The position numbers and the translations under genes are program-made. Below, in pieces: positions 1-8,938 of a DNA stretch of 64,000 nt. The notes beneath the pieces are model-generated. The model ran no database searches and was not told the origin of the DNA. It saw only the letters and a program-made list of their open reading frames with translations. Location of the stretch: positions 1,922,001 through 1,986,000 of the forward strand of contig NZ_JAMYWY010000001.1 in NCBI RefSeq assembly GCF_024159265.1, written 5' to 3'. Source of the stretch: Paenibacillus sp. 1781tsa1. Lineage in GTDB: Bacteria > Bacillota > Bacilli > Paenibacillales > Paenibacillaceae. Within the stretch, counting starts at the first letter, position 1. Every line of letters starts with the position of its first letter.

Positions 1-1
1 T

Positions 2-865
2 GGTATCGAGTTGGATCAGGTTCAGAGTAAAGATCCAATCGGACGGGTATATCAGGACGATGTGAAGAGCCATAACAATCAGGCGCCTGCTCCTGCTGCT
101 CCACCTGCGAATAAAGCTCCTGCGGCACCAAGTGCTCCGGCAGCTGGAAGTTCCACCTATACCAAACCAGTGGAGCGTCAGCGGATGTCTCGCCGCCGTG
201 CGACCATTGCCAAACGGCTGGTAGAGGCTCAGCAGACAGCAGCCATGTTGACTACGTTTAATGAAGTTGATATGACTGCGATCATGGATGTGCGTAAACG
301 CCGTAAGGACAAGTTCAAAGAGAAACATGAGATTAACCTGGGCTTCATGTCCTTCTTCACCAAAGCGGTTGTGGGGGCTCTGAAAAAATTCCCTACAATC
401 AACGCAGAGATTGATGGCGAAGATGTTGTGCTCAAAAAGTATTATGATATCGGCATTGCCGTATCTGCGAAGGAAGGACTGGTTGTACCGGTTGTACGTG
501 ATGCCGATCGTCTGGGCTTTGCCGAGATCGAGAAGAGTATTGCGGACCTGGCATCCAAAGCTCGCTCCAACACACTGGCGTTATCTGATCTGCAAGGTGG
601 AACGTTCACCATCACCAATGGTGGAACATTTGGTTCCTTGTTGTCTACGCCAATTCTGAATACACCTCAAGTGGGTATTCTGGGGATGCATAAGATCCAG
701 CTTCGTCCAGTGGCAATTGATGCAGAACGGATGGAGAACCGTCCAATGATGTACATCGCGTTGTCCTACGATCACCGGATTATCGACGGTAGTGAGGCTG
801 TACGTTTCCTCGTGACCGTGAAAGAACTGCTTGAAGACCCGGAATCTCTGTTAATTGAAGGTTAA
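2..865 (+). CDS. odhB: Dihydrolipoyllysine succinyltransferase (E2 of 2-oxoglutarate dehydrogenase), 3' part
   Basis: E2 core of the 2-oxoglutarate dehydrogenase complex, which transfers succinyl groups from lipoamide to CoA in the TCA cycle. The reading frame is open from the window edge, so the lipoyl domain lies outside. What remains starts inside the peripheral-subunit-binding domain ([13 protein letters not shown]), followed by an Ala/Pro-rich linker and the catalytic domain. The catalytic signature DHRIIDG is present near base 770, and the ITNGGTFGS stretch is typical of E2 catalytic domains. A succinyl rather than acetyl or branched-chain E2 is inferred from the overall likeness to OdhB/SucB. 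The odhA neighbour expected upstream is not visible. A strong bidirectional terminator follows. Confidence 0.9.
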   Translation, partial: GIELDQVQSKDPIGRVYQDDVKSHNNQAPAPAAPPANKAPAAPSAPAAGSSTYTKPVERQRMSRRRATIAKRLVEAQQTAAMLTTFNEVDMTAIMDVRKRRKDKFKEKHEINLGFMSFFTKAVVGALKKFPTINAEIDGEDVVLKKYYDIGIAVSAKEGLVVPVVRDADRLGFAEIEKSIADLASKARSNTLALSDLQGGTFTITNGGTFGSLLSTPILNTPQVGILGMHKIQLRPVAIDAERMENRPMMYIALSYDHRIIDGSEAVRFLVTVKELLEDPESLLIEG

Positions 866-910
866 TCCATAACGTTTGATCATGGCTATTATTCATATCA
901 GTTAACAAGA

Positions 911-967
911 AAACCCCTGAACTGGAGCGCAGCGTGAGCTGTACATCCGATTCAGGGGTTTCTTTTG
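911..967. terminator. Bidirectional terminator between odhB and the hydrolase gene
   Basis: The 10-bp stem AACCCCTGAA / TTCAGGGGTT (912-921 with 951-960) is followed by a T-rich run on the plus strand and by TTTTCTTG on the minus strand. It lies between convergent genes and can serve both. Confidence 0.8.
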
Positions 968-997
968 CTTTTGCTCTTGGTATGTTGTCTCCGACTC

Positions 998-1978
998 TTA
1001 TATAGAGTCAGCCGTCTCAGTAGGGTTCAATGGACTAGGGTGTGTATTCGAGCCAGGGGTATTCCGCTCTAGCCAGTTCACAACGTGCTGAGCCACTTCT
1101 GTTCGGTTGATTTCATGCAGCATTTCATGGCGTCCATCCGGATACAGGCGATACTCAATATTCTCCAGCTGAAGCTTCTTATACTGCGAGACCAGATTAA
1201 GAACGCCTTTGCCATGAAGGCCGACAGGGTCCTTCTCACCTGAGAACAGATATACGGGTTTGTGTTTGGGTATGCGCTCCATATTGTGTGGAAGATGGAC
1301 TTCAAGCAGCAATTTGAAGAAGTCGCGGAAAAAACCTGCTGTACAGACTGCTCCGCACAGGGGATCATCAATGAATCGCTGAACCTCTTGGGAGTCGCGC
1401 GACAACCAATCAAACGGTGTCGTTGCAGGGCGGAAAGAACGGTTAAATCCACCAAATACAATCGCGTTGAGCAGCATGCTGGGATGAGTAGCCCCCTGAA
1501 TGCCGCATTGCAAGAAGGCCAGCTTCTCACCAAACCGGAGCAGACCGCGTCTGCCGTTTGTCCCGGATAAAATAAAGGCATGGTACTGCTCATGACCAGC
1601 GTACATGAGATGTTGTACCAAGAATGAGCCCATGCTATGTCCCATTAGAAACAGGGGCACCCCAGGATTCTCCTTGGCGGCTACTTCGCCCAGATTGATC
1701 ATATCACTTGCCATCCAGCGGAACGCATCGATACCAGCATTACCGAGTAACTTGGCATTCTCCACAGTTTTGCCATGACCCCGATGGTCATTGGCATAGA
1801 CCGCATAGCCACTTTCAGTAAGAACGTTGGCAAATTCCGCGTATCGGGCTGCCGTCTCGCCCATGCCATGTGCAATTTGCACTACCCCTTTAACGTCGCA
1901 TTCCGGATCGGGAAGCCAGCGGTACACATGAATACGGGTACCTTCACTAGCGACCAAGGCAAAGGTAGATTCCTGCAT
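998..1978 (-). CDS. Alpha/beta hydrolase, monoacylglycerol-lipase-like
   Basis: Serine hydrolase of the alpha/beta fold, 326 residues, probably a cytoplasmic lysophospholipase or monoacylglycerol lipase (Hydrolase_4 type). The oxyanion region is HGMGE (37-41), the nucleophile elbow is GHSMG (Ser115), and the acid and histidine are likely Asp250 (GEKD) and His284 (DGRHE). I chose the ATG at 1978 because AAGGAGGA lies just upstream of it; a GTG at 1999 would put the ribosome site inside the gene. It lies directly downstream of manA on the same strand, with a gap of about 40 bases, so the two are probably co-transcribed. The natural substrate cannot be read from the sequence. Confidence 0.85.
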   Translation of the reverse strand: MQESTFALVASEGTRIHVYRWLPDPECDVKGVVQIAHGMGETAARYAEFANVLTESGYAVYANDHRGHGKTVENAKLLGNAGIDAFRWMASDMINLGEVAAKENPGVPLFLMGHSMGSFLVQHLMYAGHEQYHAFILSGTNGRRGLLRFGEKLAFLQCGIQGATHPSMLLNAIVFGGFNRSFRPATTPFDWLSRDSQEVQRFIDDPLCGAVCTAGFFRDFFKLLLEVHLPHNMERIPKHKPVYLFSGEKDPVGLHGKGVLNLVSQYKKLQLENIEYRLYPDGRHEMLHEINRTEVAQHVVNWLERNTPGSNTHPSPLNPTETADSI

Positions 1979-2019
1979 CTCGTGTAATTCCTCCTTCACA
2001 GGTTACATATAAGCTTGAT

Positions 2020-2997
2020 TTATGGCAGATAAGAGCGAAGAACAGTGGTATTTCCATCTAATGTATAAGACCCCAGATTGGCTGGCAAGAGATAACATTG
2101 TCCAGCTTTCAATTCAATGCGGTCTGATTCAGCATGTGCCCACTCCAAAGTGCCTTCTCCTTCACAGACAACGAGAATCGTGAAGCTGTCAGGATTGGTG
2201 GAGAGTTCCCACCGTTCAGTCACAATCCCTTTTTCCACCACAAAATAAGGGCATTCCGCAAGCTTGAGCCATTCACCGGGAGTAGCATTATTTGTTTTCA
2301 TCGTTGAGGCACCTGCGCCCTCATAGGCGGTGACATTTAATGAGTCTTCAACATGCAACTCACGTGGTTTGCCATCCAGCCCTGGACGATTGTAATCGTA
2401 TATCCGGTACGTTGTATCCGAGTTTTGCTGAATCTCGGCGACAACAACACCTGCACAGAGCGCATGCACTGTTCCGGCAGGGATAAAGAACGTATCACCA
2501 GCTTCCACAGGTACCTGACGAAGGGTATCCATCACCGTACCGTTCTCCAATGCTTCTTTTAATGTTGCCCGATCAACGCCTTCATTCAAGCCGTAGATGA
2601 TGTGTGCGCCCGGTTTTGCGTCGAGTACATACCACATTTCTGTTTTGCCAAGTTCGCCAGGAGGAAGTGCCTCATACTCGTCTGTTGGATGAACCTGAAC
2701 GGATAGGTCATCGTTGCAGTCAAGCAGCTTAATTAGAAGGGGGAAGCGTCCGCCTTTTTCGGAAACGCCTTTGGTTCCTAGCCATTCGGTGCCCAGTTGT
2801 TCACGAACTTCATCCAGACCCTTGCCGGCAAGTGCTCCATTTAATACCTTGGTTGTACCGTTTGGATGATCCGCAATCATCCAGCCTTCTCCGATATGTC
2901 CTTCAGGGGGCGTAAGGCCGAATTGCTCCAGCGCACGACCGCCCCACACACGTTCTTTGAATTCAGGTTGGAATTGTAATGGATATGGCGTTGACAT
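2020..2997 (-). CDS. manA: Mannose-6-phosphate isomerase, class I
   Basis: Zinc-dependent isomerase linking fructose-6-phosphate and mannose-6-phosphate, used in mannose catabolism and GDP-mannose supply. The 325-residue length is normal for the short Firmicute type. Zinc ligands are visible: Gln101 and His103 in QVHP, Glu120 in TEMW, and His178 in GTVH. The N-terminal KERVWGG and the cupin fold region match the family. AGGAGAG precedes the ATG. It heads a probable two-gene unit with the hydrolase. Whether the partner substrate comes from polysaccharide breakdown or cell-wall sugar synthesis is not shown. Confidence 0.93.
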   Translation of the reverse strand: MSTPYPLQFQPEFKERVWGGRALEQFGLTPPEGHIGEGWMIADHPNGTTKVLNGALAGKGLDEVREQLGTEWLGTKGVSEKGGRFPLLIKLLDCNDDLSVQVHPTDEYEALPPGELGKTEMWYVLDAKPGAHIIYGLNEGVDRATLKEALENGTVMDTLRQVPVEAGDTFFIPAGTVHALCAGVVVAEIQQNSDTTYRIYDYNRPGLDGKPRELHVEDSLNVTAYEGAGASTMKTNNATPGEWLKLAECPYFVVEKGIVTERWELSTNPDSFTILVVCEGEGTLEWAHAESDRIELKAGQCYLLPANLGSYTLDGNTTVLRSYLP

Positions 2998-3186
2998 CAG
3001 TAATCTCTCCTCTAGTATATGAAATGGTGGGTCGCTTTAATCAGTCATGGGCATGTAAAAGCCATGAGCAAACAAGTGAATACGTTTGCATATGTAGATG
3101 TAGAACACAGATCGCAGTAAGAAAAAGCCGTTAATAGCTCGCCTTGCGATTGTGTCTAGTTTATTGTATTTGGTGAACAAAAGAAA

Positions 3187-3771
3187 TTATTTTTTCTCGA
3201 TTCCGATCAGAAAAGGAGAAGTTTCTCGCTGCAATTGGCGATACATCACAACCTGTGCCTGTTCCACCGGCAGGGCAGATGACCATTCCAATACGGCTGC
3301 CGCTTCCTGTGCGCCTCCGTCATGACCGGGGTAGAGCACAACCGTAATGATTCCACGAGGGCGTAATAAAGTGAGTGCAGCCTCGAGTGCAGCGATCGTG
3401 CTGTCAGTCTCGGTGATGATGGAGGAATCTGCACTTTCTGAAGGCAGGTACCCCAGATTGAACATAACTGCACCAACCGCACCAGACCATGACTCAGGCA
3501 CCGCTTCTGCCATTCGATCATGGCTTAGTTGAAGCATGGAGATGGAGCCAAGATTGGTTTCGTCATTTTGTTTTCGAATCCGGGCCTGTGCCAGCGTGAG
3601 TGCTTCACTTTGAATATCGAATCCAATGACTTGACCACGCCTGCCAACTTGTTGTGCCAAAAATAGTGTGTCTGCTCCTGTACCAACCGTTGCATCTATG
3701 GCCAGATCACCTGGCTGCAGACGGGAAGCAATCCACTGATGTGCACAGCTGAGAACTGAAAGAAAGCCCAT
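3187..3771 (-). CDS. ytqB: Class I SAM-dependent methyltransferase, YtqB/MnmM-like
   Basis: Rossmann-fold methyltransferase of 194 residues with motif I AIDATVGTGADTLFLA (24-39) and a following acidic FDIQSEA strand. This is the YtqB family. Work on Bacillus homologues links it, as MnmM, to methylation of 5-aminomethyl-2-thiouridine at the tRNA wobble position; I rely on memory for that role. It begins immediately after the stop of the radical SAM gene ytqA, so the two are translationally coupled, as in Bacillus. That pairing supports a joint tRNA-modification job. Confidence 0.85.
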   Translation of the reverse strand: MGFLSVLSCAHQWIASRLQPGDLAIDATVGTGADTLFLAQQVGRRGQVIGFDIQSEALTLAQARIRKQNDETNLGSISMLQLSHDRMAEAVPESWSGAVGAVMFNLGYLPSESADSSIITETDSTIAALEAALTLLRPRGIITVVLYPGHDGGAQEAAAVLEWSSALPVEQAQVVMYRQLQRETSPFLIGIEKK

Positions 3772-4731
3772 CTATGCTCGCCTCCAATACTTACCTTGCC
3801 ATGAATCCCGCTCTACCAGCTCACGATCAATGGAGTTTAACACTTCCCATTTGTTCAGGGACCACATTGGTCCAATCAGCAGATTACGCGGTGCATCGCC
3901 TGTAAGGCGGTGTACGATCATTTCTGGTGGGAGCATCTCCAATGTATCTACGATCAGCTTGATATACTCGTCCTGATCCAGAAAACGTAAAAGACCAGCT
4001 TCATATTGCTTCACCATCGGCGTTTTGCGCATCAGATGCAACAGGTGAATTTTAATGCCCTGTACATCCATATTGGCGACTGCCCGTCCAGTGTCGAGCA
4101 TCATCTCATGCGTCTCTTGAGGCAGACCATATATGATATGTGTGCACACACGTATATTTCGTTTGCGCAGTTTCTCAACCGCTTCTTCGTAACACTTCGT
4201 GTCGTGTGCCCGATTAATTAAAGTTGATGTGGAATCGTGGATCGTTTGAAGCCCCATCTCAACCCACAGGTAGGTGCGCTCGTTCAGTTCAGCCAAATAA
4301 TCAACAACGTCGTCTGGCAAACAATCCGGGCGAGTGGCGATGGACAAACCAACAACACCTGGTTGCTCTAAAATTTCTTCAAAATATTCGCGAAGCTCCT
4401 CAACCGGAGCATACGTGTTCGTATAGGCTTGGAAGTAACCAATATAATGGGCTGTAGGCCACTTGAGGTGCTGTTTATCTCGAATCGTATTGAACTGGGT
4501 AACCAGATCTTCACGTCTGTTGCCAGCAAAATCGCCTGATCCACGCGCACTGCAGAAGGTGCAGCCACCTTTGGCAATGGAACCGTCACGGTTGGGACAG
4601 GTGAATCCTGCATCCAGCATCACTTTGAAAACCTTATTGTTAAATTGATCTCGCATCTCATAATTCCAGGTATGGAATCGTTTATCTCCCCACAGGAGAG
4701 GGGACTGTAATGCAGGTGCATTCATCTTCAA
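3772..4731 (-). CDS. ytqA: Radical SAM protein, TIGR01212/YtqA family
   Basis: Radical SAM enzyme of 319 residues, in the Elp3-like TIGR01212 family. The iron-sulfur cluster cysteines are Cys45, Cys57 and Cys60 in TCPNRDGSIAKGGCTFC, a spacing unlike the canonical CxxxCxxC but normal for this family. The TIM-barrel core follows, with GLSIATRPDCL and VEMGLQT strands. It ends where ytqB begins, and the two probably act in one wobble-uridine modification route (YtqA is reported as MnmL in Bacillus, from memory). The gene starts near a 311-base divergent spacer. Confidence 0.85.
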   Translation of the reverse strand: MKMNAPALQSPLLWGDKRFHTWNYEMRDQFNNKVFKVMLDAGFTCPNRDGSIAKGGCTFCSARGSGDFAGNRREDLVTQFNTIRDKQHLKWPTAHYIGYFQAYTNTYAPVEELREYFEEILEQPGVVGLSIATRPDCLPDDVVDYLAELNERTYLWVEMGLQTIHDSTSTLINRAHDTKCYEEAVEKLRKRNIRVCTHIIYGLPQETHEMMLDTGRAVANMDVQGIKIHLLHLMRKTPMVKQYEAGLLRFLDQDEYIKLIVDTLEMLPPEMIVHRLTGDAPRNLLIGPMWSLNKWEVLNSIDRELVERDSWQGKYWRRA

Positions 4732-5042
4732 GGTACTCCTTTGGCTGTCTAATTACAGTAATCATACGTGAACAAAAGAAGAAGCGCTATGCGATTTCCG
4801 TCATAGACGATGGATAGCGATTATAGGTGTCTTCATGAACTTTTATCATTGTATCAAAAAACTAAAAAAAAAGGGAACCGAAACGCAAAATAGGCCGTAA
4901 AATCAAGGTTTTCTCCTTGCTATAGTTTACACCTTATGTTATATTTAAATCAGCGTCAGACACCATCTACTGGGTACTATTCATCATAGCATTTGAATCA
5001 ATGTTGACGTCATGGACCATACTATACCGTGAGGTGATATGA
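4732..5042. other. Divergent intergenic region ytqA / small ORF
   Basis: About 310 bases without a gene. The plus strand carries a good sigma-A type promoter (see next entry) and an A-rich tract around 4861-4872. No riboswitch-like fold was recognised. The minus-strand promoter of ytqA was not identified. Confidence 0.5.
4917..4945 (+). promoter_or_regulatory. Candidate sigma-A promoter for the 5043 ORF
   Basis: TTGCTA (4917-4922), a 17-base spacer, then TATATT (4940-4945). The transcript would have a 5' leader of about 90 bases. Confidence 0.45.
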
Positions 5043-5243
5043 ATGAATTCCCAAGTTAAAAACAAAGAATTGAATCATGTGTCTGTTGAATTGACGGCAG
5101 AAGAAGCACTGGCTTTAACAGGTGTTCGTTTTAATGGAAATCCGAAAGTGAAAGCGGCTGCAAGACAAAAAGTTCGCGATGCTTTCGAAAAGACATTTGA
5201 TTTTTCACACCAAGATAAGGTAGACTATGAACTACTAAAGTAG
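5043..5243 (+). CDS. Small acidic/basic protein of unknown function (66 aa)
   Basis: A 66-residue soluble, charged protein with a predicted helical middle (VELTAEEALALTGVRF) and a KVKAAARQKVRDAFEKTF segment. No domain was recognised. GAGGTGAT at 5031 gives a well-spaced ribosome site for the ATG at 5043. The gene has its own plausible promoter and ends in a hairpin terminator, which argues that it is real. The Asn-Pro-Lys-Val and Lys/Arg-rich centre could suggest nucleic-acid contact, but that is a guess. It lies upstream of trmB but is transcriptionally separated from it. Confidence 0.65.
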   Translation: MNSQVKNKELNHVSVELTAEEALALTGVRFNGNPKVKAAARQKVRDAFEKTFDFSHQDKVDYELLK

Positions 5244-5270
5244 TTGGACCCCAATTCCAAATAAATCGAA

Positions 5271-5323
5271 GAGGGAATCTTTGAGATTTGCCCAAAGTGG
5301 CAGATCCGAAGATTCCCTTTTCA
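5271..5323 (+). terminator. Terminator after the 66-aa ORF
   Basis: GGGAATCTT (5273-5281) pairs with AAGATTCCC (5309-5317), followed by TTTT. The in-frame extension of trmB to 5288 would run through this hairpin, which argues against that upstream start. Confidence 0.65.
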
Positions 5324-5395
5324 TTGCTCTTTACAATTTGCCAGTTCTTCGGCAAAATAAGTCTGAGACAAGTATGGGACAAACGGAGGAATAAA

Positions 5396-6151
5396 ATGCG
5401 TTTACGTGGCAGAAAAGGGATAAGAGAAAATCTGGAGCAACAAGTTGATCTTGTTGTACTGGACCCCAAGCAGCATAAAGGAAAATGGTCTGAACTGTTT
5501 GGCAATGACCATCCGATCTTCGTGGAATTTGGTATGGGTAAAGGTCAATTTATCAGCCAAATGAGTTATAAATATCCGGAATTTAATTTTATCGGTATTG
5601 ATATGTATGATGAACTGGTGCGTCGTGCCAGTGAGAAAGCTCGTAATGCGTGGAGTCAGGCTGATGTGGAGACACCTCCGAACCTGAAGCTTGCGCTGGC
5701 AAATATCGAACAGATCGAGGAAGTTTTTGAACCGGAAGAACTGGAACGTATTTATTTGAACTTCAGTGATCCTTGGCCAAAAGCAAAGCATGCACGTCGC
5801 CGGTTGACGCATCCGCGCTTCCTGAAGAAATACACGGAATTGCTTAATCCCAAAGGTCAGATTCATTTCAAAACCGATTCGGAGACGTTGTTTGATTTCT
5901 CACTCAACGCCATTGCCGACTTTGGCCTGCAAATGACCAATATTTCTTTGAATCTGCATCGTGATGGTTTGAATGAAGAACATGTGATGACGGAGTACGA
6001 GCAGAAATTCATGGGTAAAGGTATGAACATTCACCGGGTTGAAGTGATTGTTGGTGAAGAGGCCCTGCGTGAGTATCAGCAGACACGCCTGGACAAGTAT
6101 AAAGTTCGTGAAGCTTCTGATGAGTCCGGCGAAGATCAGGAACAGGAATAA
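5396..6151 (+). CDS. trmB: tRNA (guanine-N7-)-methyltransferase
   Basis: Adds the methyl group of m7G46 in the variable loop of tRNAs, using SAM. The protein is 251 residues from the ATG at 5396, which is preceded by GGAGGAATAAA; the open frame reaches back to 5288, but that part overlaps a terminator. The SAM-binding motif VEFGMGKGQF lies at about 43-52, and the family signature NFSDPWPKAKHARRRL is intact with its catalytic Asp. A C-terminal acidic, Glu/Asp-rich tail of about 15 residues is slightly longer than in Bacillus TrmB. The gene ends in a strong hairpin. Confidence 0.95.
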   Translation: MRLRGRKGIRENLEQQVDLVVLDPKQHKGKWSELFGNDHPIFVEFGMGKGQFISQMSYKYPEFNFIGIDMYDELVRRASEKARNAWSQADVETPPNLKLALANIEQIEEVFEPEELERIYLNFSDPWPKAKHARRRLTHPRFLKKYTELLNPKGQIHFKTDSETLFDFSLNAIADFGLQMTNISLNLHRDGLNEEHVMTEYEQKFMGKGMNIHRVEVIVGEEALREYQQTRLDKYKVREASDESGEDQEQE

Positions 6152-6180
6152 ATCGAAATCTAACTTAAACTTATTAAAGA

Positions 6181-6229
6181 AGAGCGACACATGAGGTGAA
6201 TGATTCATTCTCATAGGTCGCTCTTTTTT
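6181..6229 (+). terminator. trmB terminator
   Basis: AGAGCGAC (6181-6188) pairs with GTCGCTCT (6217-6224), with an inner ATGAG/CTCAT stem and a T6 tail. Confidence 0.85.
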
Positions 6230-6278
6230 GCATTAACAACAATGTGCAATGCTCCATAAACTCACGTCTGGGATGATT

Positions 6279-8531
6279 TCAAAAGTTCTCTGAATGAAAC
6301 TCTTTGCGCCGATAATCGTTCGGTGTAACACCATTGAACTTTTTGAACATGCGATAGAAGTATGAACTGTTGGTGAATCCAGTTCTCTCGGCAATGTCGG
6401 CAACGGAGTTCTCCGTTTCCACCAGCAGATGCTGGGCCTTGGCTATGCGGGTTTCGTTAATTACGTCCGTGAGCCCTTTCAGGGTGAGCTGTTTGTAGAG
6501 CCTGCTTACATAGATGGGCGACATGCTAAGCTCATCTGCGATAGAAGTTAGACATAGATTGGGGTCTGCATAGTCCCGCTCAATAATGCCATTGATTTTA
6601 CGAATCAACTCTTCGTGCTTCAGTGTACGCTTCTCCTCGACTTTGGAACCAAGCTCATCGAACATACGATAGAAGTGTTCATGTACTTCACTGATGTCTT
6701 CCGCTTCTTTGACAGGCAGCATTAGTCCATCCGAGACTGAATCAAGCGTGAGTTGATTATTCTTCTTGAGGGTATTTCGTACATGGTTCAGTGTCATCGT
6801 CAGATGGGATAAGGCTAGCTGGAAGACGGTGAACGGGTAAGAGGCTGTTTCACCGACGATATCTGCATAGACTTGTTTGGCTTCTCGCGTCTTACCTGTC
6901 ATTAGATGATCAACAAGCTGTCTTTCCTTACCTGCCGGGAATGCGTACTCCTTGGCGTGATAAGCCATGATGTCAGAGGTATAGATCAGACAGCCCGGTC
7001 CCATGAACAAACGATGCAGTGAGGCTTCGGCTGATCTGGTGTAGGATGCGATACTGTCTTCCAATGAATCTTCTTCCGTTCCGATCGTACAGGAGATGGA
7101 GCATTTCAAATGGGTCATTACAGCAGCCTGCATCATGCGCAGCAGCTCTTCGATCCGGTGATGAGCAAGTTGCCCAAGTTCATGGTTTTCCGCTTTTTCA
7201 TTGAAGATGAGTGTGATCAGATCACCGCCCATGTCCACAGCTTCTGCATTGTAGTGGAGATTGGCTGTCTCGGTGCAGATGTTCATCATGGCGTATTTTA
7301 CAAGCTGGGTCTCATCACGATACGTTTCGTAGAATTCGGTAAAATGGTCAATACGCAGCAATACCAGTCTGGATGCGCGCTGAACATCAATGGAGGAACC
7401 GTAGAACTTCATCCGTTCTTCCAACATACCTCCGGTTACTGTTTCGCGGCCTTGTAGGGCCCCTCGTAGAAAATCCTGCCGTAACAAATGAAGACTGCCA
7501 CGTCGCTCTGCTTCCATCACACGTAAACGAACAAGCACCTTATCAATAGGGTGATAAAGTTTTCGGGATACAAGGTAAGAGAGAAGCAACCCTGCGATGA
7601 GAAGTCCAACGCAAAACAGAACGGTATGTGTGCGCATACTCCGGATATCCGAGGTAATCAGATCATACGGTGTTATTCTCACATAACGCCAGCCCAGATC
7701 ATCGGGAGCGGTGTAGGTGATGAGTGATTTTTCTCCGTCGACCTTCTCGGTAAAGTAAGCTGACTGCTCGGCATCCTGCATAATTGGCTTCATAAAAGCT
7801 TCGCTGGAGAGATTTTTCATCAATGAACGGTCACCAAAGTCAGATAATAGATCCCCATTCTCATTCACGATAAAGGTCTTGCCTGGTTGATCCACAGCAT
7901 TCATATTTGGACTGAGCCAATCATCCTTGATATTAACGATGACAGCATAGTTTAATTTCGCGTTGTCATTGATCGTGTCATAACAGAGATAGGTGTAGCT
8001 GTTAACCTCTGTTGCTTCAGTAGAGCCAACCTGATATGTACGCGGGATGGGGACAAAAGGTTTATAGTCATGGAAGCGTTGGAGGATGCTTGTAATCCCC
8101 TGATCATCGATCTCCGAGATGGACTGCTGCCCATTACGCACGTTGGAACTGATAAAGAATTCATTACTTTTAGAGTTATATACATAGATGGATTCAATAA
8201 AGGGAAGAGACATGCGGTAGTTGTCGAGCTGCTCCATTGCCGATGTAATCTCATAGATATTTGGTTTGGAATAAAGCAGTAATGAAGAGATGGTGTAGTC
8301 CTGATAAATCTGATATGACAATGATTTCGCAGTTTCGGTCATTTTGGCCACTTCACGACTGGTTTGTGTAAGACTGTTCATATCGGTACGATACACCTGG
8401 CGAAGAGCAATCCGATTATAGTTGACATACAAAATGGAAGAAGCCACAAGTAAGGTAGCGACGGTACTGATGATAATGCCGATCAGAATCCGTGTGAAGA
8501 CCTTCTGACTGTCCTCTGAACGTTTACGCAT
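6279..8531 (-). CDS. Membrane-bound AraC-family regulator, YesN/LplR-like
   Basis: Transcription activator anchored in the membrane, 750 residues from the ATG at 8531 (AGGGGGA just upstream; the frame stays open 31 codons further but without a ribosome site). Membrane helices lie at about 14-36 and 302-322 and enclose an extracytoplasmic Cache-like sensing domain. A HAMP-like/central region follows, and a C-terminal double helix-turn-helix of the AraC type (residues about 650-750) ends with GFTNSSYFYRMFKKFNGVTP. Such regulators sit beside sugar ABC importers in Paenibacillus and usually activate them; the divergent permease genes at 8939 fit that. The ligand is probably the same saccharide the importer takes up. 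A cre-like site lies in its upstream region. Confidence 0.88.
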   Translation of the reverse strand: MRKRSEDSQKVFTRILIGIIISTVATLLVASSILYVNYNRIALRQVYRTDMNSLTQTSREVAKMTETAKSLSYQIYQDYTISSLLLYSKPNIYEITSAMEQLDNYRMSLPFIESIYVYNSKSNEFFISSNVRNGQQSISEIDDQGITSILQRFHDYKPFVPIPRTYQVGSTEATEVNSYTYLCYDTINDNAKLNYAVIVNIKDDWLSPNMNAVDQPGKTFIVNENGDLLSDFGDRSLMKNLSSEAFMKPIMQDAEQSAYFTEKVDGEKSLITYTAPDDLGWRYVRITPYDLITSDIRSMRTHTVLFCVGLLIAGLLLSYLVSRKLYHPIDKVLVRLRVMEAERRGSLHLLRQDFLRGALQGRETVTGGMLEERMKFYGSSIDVQRASRLVLLRIDHFTEFYETYRDETQLVKYAMMNICTETANLHYNAEAVDMGGDLITLIFNEKAENHELGQLAHHRIEELLRMMQAAVMTHLKCSISCTIGTEEDSLEDSIASYTRSAEASLHRLFMGPGCLIYTSDIMAYHAKEYAFPAGKERQLVDHLMTGKTREAKQVYADIVGETASYPFTVFQLALSHLTMTLNHVRNTLKKNNQLTLDSVSDGLMLPVKEAEDISEVHEHFYRMFDELGSKVEEKRTLKHEELIRKINGIIERDYADPNLCLTSIADELSMSPIYVSRLYKQLTLKGLTDVINETRIAKAQHLLVETENSVADIAERTGFTNSSYFYRMFKKFNGVTPNDYRRKEFHSENF

Positions 8532-8645
8532 TCCTTTTCCCCCTTGGACCTCCTGTTTTGGGTGAACAACGTAGGACTTCATATACATAAACCAGACTTC
8601 ATATATGGGTGAGCAGAAGAACAAGAGTACTTGAATTATATATTA

Positions 8646-8659
8646 TGTATGCGTTTACA
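8646..8659. promoter_or_regulatory. Candidate cre (CcpA) site
   Basis: TGTATGCGTTTACA is one base from a perfect palindrome and close to the catabolite-response consensus TGWAANCGNTNWCA. It is about 115 bases upstream of the AraC gene start, so it would affect regulator expression. Confidence 0.45.
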
Positions 8660-8782
8660 TCAATGCTGGACAGGCCATTTCACCTGCTTTTTCTACATAA
8701 AGTTCAACTTTCGCTGGATTGTTCACTAGGTTTAGCCTATGCACGATATCAACATTTGTGAACGGATGTGTGGGGATGTCTG

Positions 8783-8840
8783 TTCATTTCATGGTTCGTT
8801 CATTTTGTTCATAGTTTATTTCGCAGAATCGTTCATTTTC
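8783..8840. promoter_or_regulatory. Repeated GTTCATTT half-sites, candidate AraC operator
   Basis: GTTCATTT occurs at 8783, 8799 and 8832, and GTTCATA at 8808. AraC proteins bind direct repeats, and these sit upstream of the divergent permease gene. Assignment to the neighbouring regulator is inference. Confidence 0.4.
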
Positions 8841-8938
8841 TGAGGGGAAGCTTCAGTATCCGTGAGCGAAGAGAGCATCTACAATAAAAAGAGAGCTCCA
8901 CCACGCAGCACCGCAAGAAATTCGGGAGGGATCGAGCC

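Larger units (their letters stand above)
8532..8938. promoter_or_regulatory. Divergent control region of AraC regulator and sugar importer
   Basis: This 407-base spacer holds a cre-like palindrome (8646-8659) and a cluster of GTTCATTT-type direct repeats (8783-8840). No convincing -10/-35 pair was found for the permease operon; activator-dependent promoters often lack a good -35. Confidence 0.5.
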
